The notes under the pieces were generated by a model that made no database searches, was not told where the DNA came from, and was given only the letters and a program-made list of their open reading frames with translations. DNA of 35,613 bases from IMG/VR virus record IMGVR_UViG_3300025910_000024, positions 1 through 35,613 of that record; one strand, 5' to 3'. Origin of the DNA: a virus. Within the stretch, counting starts at the first letter, position 1, and every line of letters starts with the position of its first letter. Positions 34,882 through 35,613 of the stretch are shown here, one piece after another. The position numbers and the translations under genes were made by a program.

Positions 34882-35613
34882 CTATCCGTCCTTTCGTTCG
34901 ACCATGGCTGCAAGTTTGTTGGCGATTCGCGCGAGCTCGGCGGCGTCGTCTCCGGCGGCGGCAACGGACGCCGTCACTTTCGCGTGCCACTTGGGCTCTT
35001 TCACTCCTTCGAGCATGGCGCCGATGCGCGCCCTCAACTGGGCAGGCTCTTCGGGCGCGTGGGCGGCCATCGCTTCGGCGAAGGCATCCCAGTCGAGGGG
35101 CAATGTCTCCGGTAGGTCGTACCTATTGCCAGCGTCCCACGCGGCCATGCGCTGGGTGTGGATGATGCGCGCGCCAGAGGCGACCCCCTTTGCCTTTTTG
35201 TCGCCTTTGCTCTTCGTAGTGAAAGTTTCGTACGTGGCGAAGAGGACGGCGTCCGCCCACTCCTTCACGAGGGCACCGGACTTGGCGTGAAGCTTCAGCT
35301 CGTAGCGATCGTAGTCCTCGCCTTCGGGGTTCTTGAACTGCTTCACCCACGAGTGCGCAAGGAGCACCACGCCCATCCCGCGCTTGTTGCGCAGCTCGTC
35401 GAGTTCGGCTAGGAAGTCGCGCCACGTGTCGCGCGCCGCGTCGTATCCCTTGCCGTACCCGCCGCCGTAGTCCTCCAGGCTCGGCACGCTGCCCTTGCGG
35501 CAGACCTCGCGCCAGCAGAGGGGCTCGAGCCAGTCGAGCGTGTCGAACACGACCGTCTTGTAGTCGTGCTTTTCGCGGCAGAGAGTGTCCACCGCGTAGC
35601 GGACCTCTTCCCA
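34882..35613 (-). CDS. Sak4-like recombination ATPase (N-terminal part outside the window)
   Basis: The frame is open to the window edge, so the protein is incomplete; 243 C-terminal residues are visible. TVVFDTLDWLEPLCWREVC carries the Walker B-like Asp, and MGVVLLAHSWVKQF is the following sensor-type strand. Both match AAA_24/Sak4 RecA-like phage ATPases that cooperate with SSB in single-strand annealing. The Walker A would lie upstream. The last part (ELARIANKLAAMVERKDG) is helical. It stops one base before the SSB-like gene's ATG, which supports a functional pair. Confidence 0.7.
   Translation of the reverse strand, partial: WEEVRYAVDTLCREKHDYKTVVFDTLDWLEPLCWREVCRKGSVPSLEDYGGGYGKGYDAARDTWRDFLAELDELRNKRGMGVVLLAHSWVKQFKNPEGEDYDRYELKLHAKSGALVKEWADAVLFATYETFTTKSKGDKKAKGVASGARIIHTQRMAAWDAGNRYDLPETLPLDWDAFAEAMAAHAPEEPAQLRARIGAMLEGVKEPKWHAKVTASVAAAGDDAAELARIANKLAAMVERKDG

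Noticed and set aside
1-35613. CRISPR array, diversity-generating retroelement, insertion sequence or integrase
   Set aside because: No regularly spaced repeats, no reverse transcriptase or variable-repeat pattern, no transposase or recombinase domain seen in any frame.

Overview
The window is about 35.6 kb of a tailed phage (or prophage) genome with high GC, GTG/TTG starts and very tight gene packing. The head and neck genes are of the P22 podovirus type: large terminase, P22-like portal, scaffold, major capsid protein, a gp4-like adaptor and a gp10-like DNA stabilisation/tail hub protein. These are followed by a set of large helical or Gly/Ala-rich proteins in the place of the P22 ejection proteins, then beta-helix tailspikes. 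No sheath, tape measure or tail tube gene is visible, so a short-tailed virion is inferred. The host is not identifiable. The GC content and the Cys-rich secreted lipoprotein style would fit a high-GC bacterium such as a myxobacterium or actinobacterium, but this is only an impression.

Layout. (1) 1-1966, plus strand: a cassette of small genes starting with a DnaA domain-IV-like protein and a VRR-NUC nuclease and ending with a lipoprotein. (2) 28498 down to 1968, minus strand: one unbroken late transcription unit of about 26.5 kb. In order it holds a ribbon-helix-helix regulator, a membrane protein, a lytic transglycosylase, five small genes of unknown role, TerL, portal, two small genes, scaffold, two head-associated proteins, major capsid protein, a beta-solenoid protein, a Zn-ribbon protein, a gp4-like adaptor, two beta-helix proteins, a gp10-like hub, four putative internal virion proteins, a beta protein, a LamG-like protein, a second tailspike, a holin-like candidate, a small coiled protein and a 14-residue polylysine peptide. 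Seventeen junctions are 1- or 4-base start/stop overlaps. (3) 28499-30471: a regulatory and accessory patch with a divergent promoter region, two plus-strand genes, a second ribbon-helix-helix gene, three small coupled genes, a tRNA-like element and a Zn-ribbon gene. (4) 30472-30969: a non-coding control region with three copies of a GTGAAC-N4-GTTCAC operator. (5) 30970-33737, plus strand: accessory genes, including a WhiB-like Cys protein, two related exported proteins, a frameshifted gene and a SLOG-family protein. (6) 33758-35613, minus strand: a coupled set of tiny Zn-binding proteins downstream of a protein with an SSB-type C-terminus and a Sak4-like ATPase that runs off the window.

How it works together. 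The minus-strand block makes the particle and lyses the cell. The genes at the right edge belong to recombination/replication and continue beyond the window. The two intergenic regions around 28.5 kb and 30.5-31 kb hold most of the regulatory signals. The central control region has operators of the GAAC-N4-GTTC type known for LexA of Gram-positive bacteria, but no repressor or integrase gene is in the window. Lifestyle therefore cannot be decided from here, although SOS-linked or repressor-controlled early genes are plausible.
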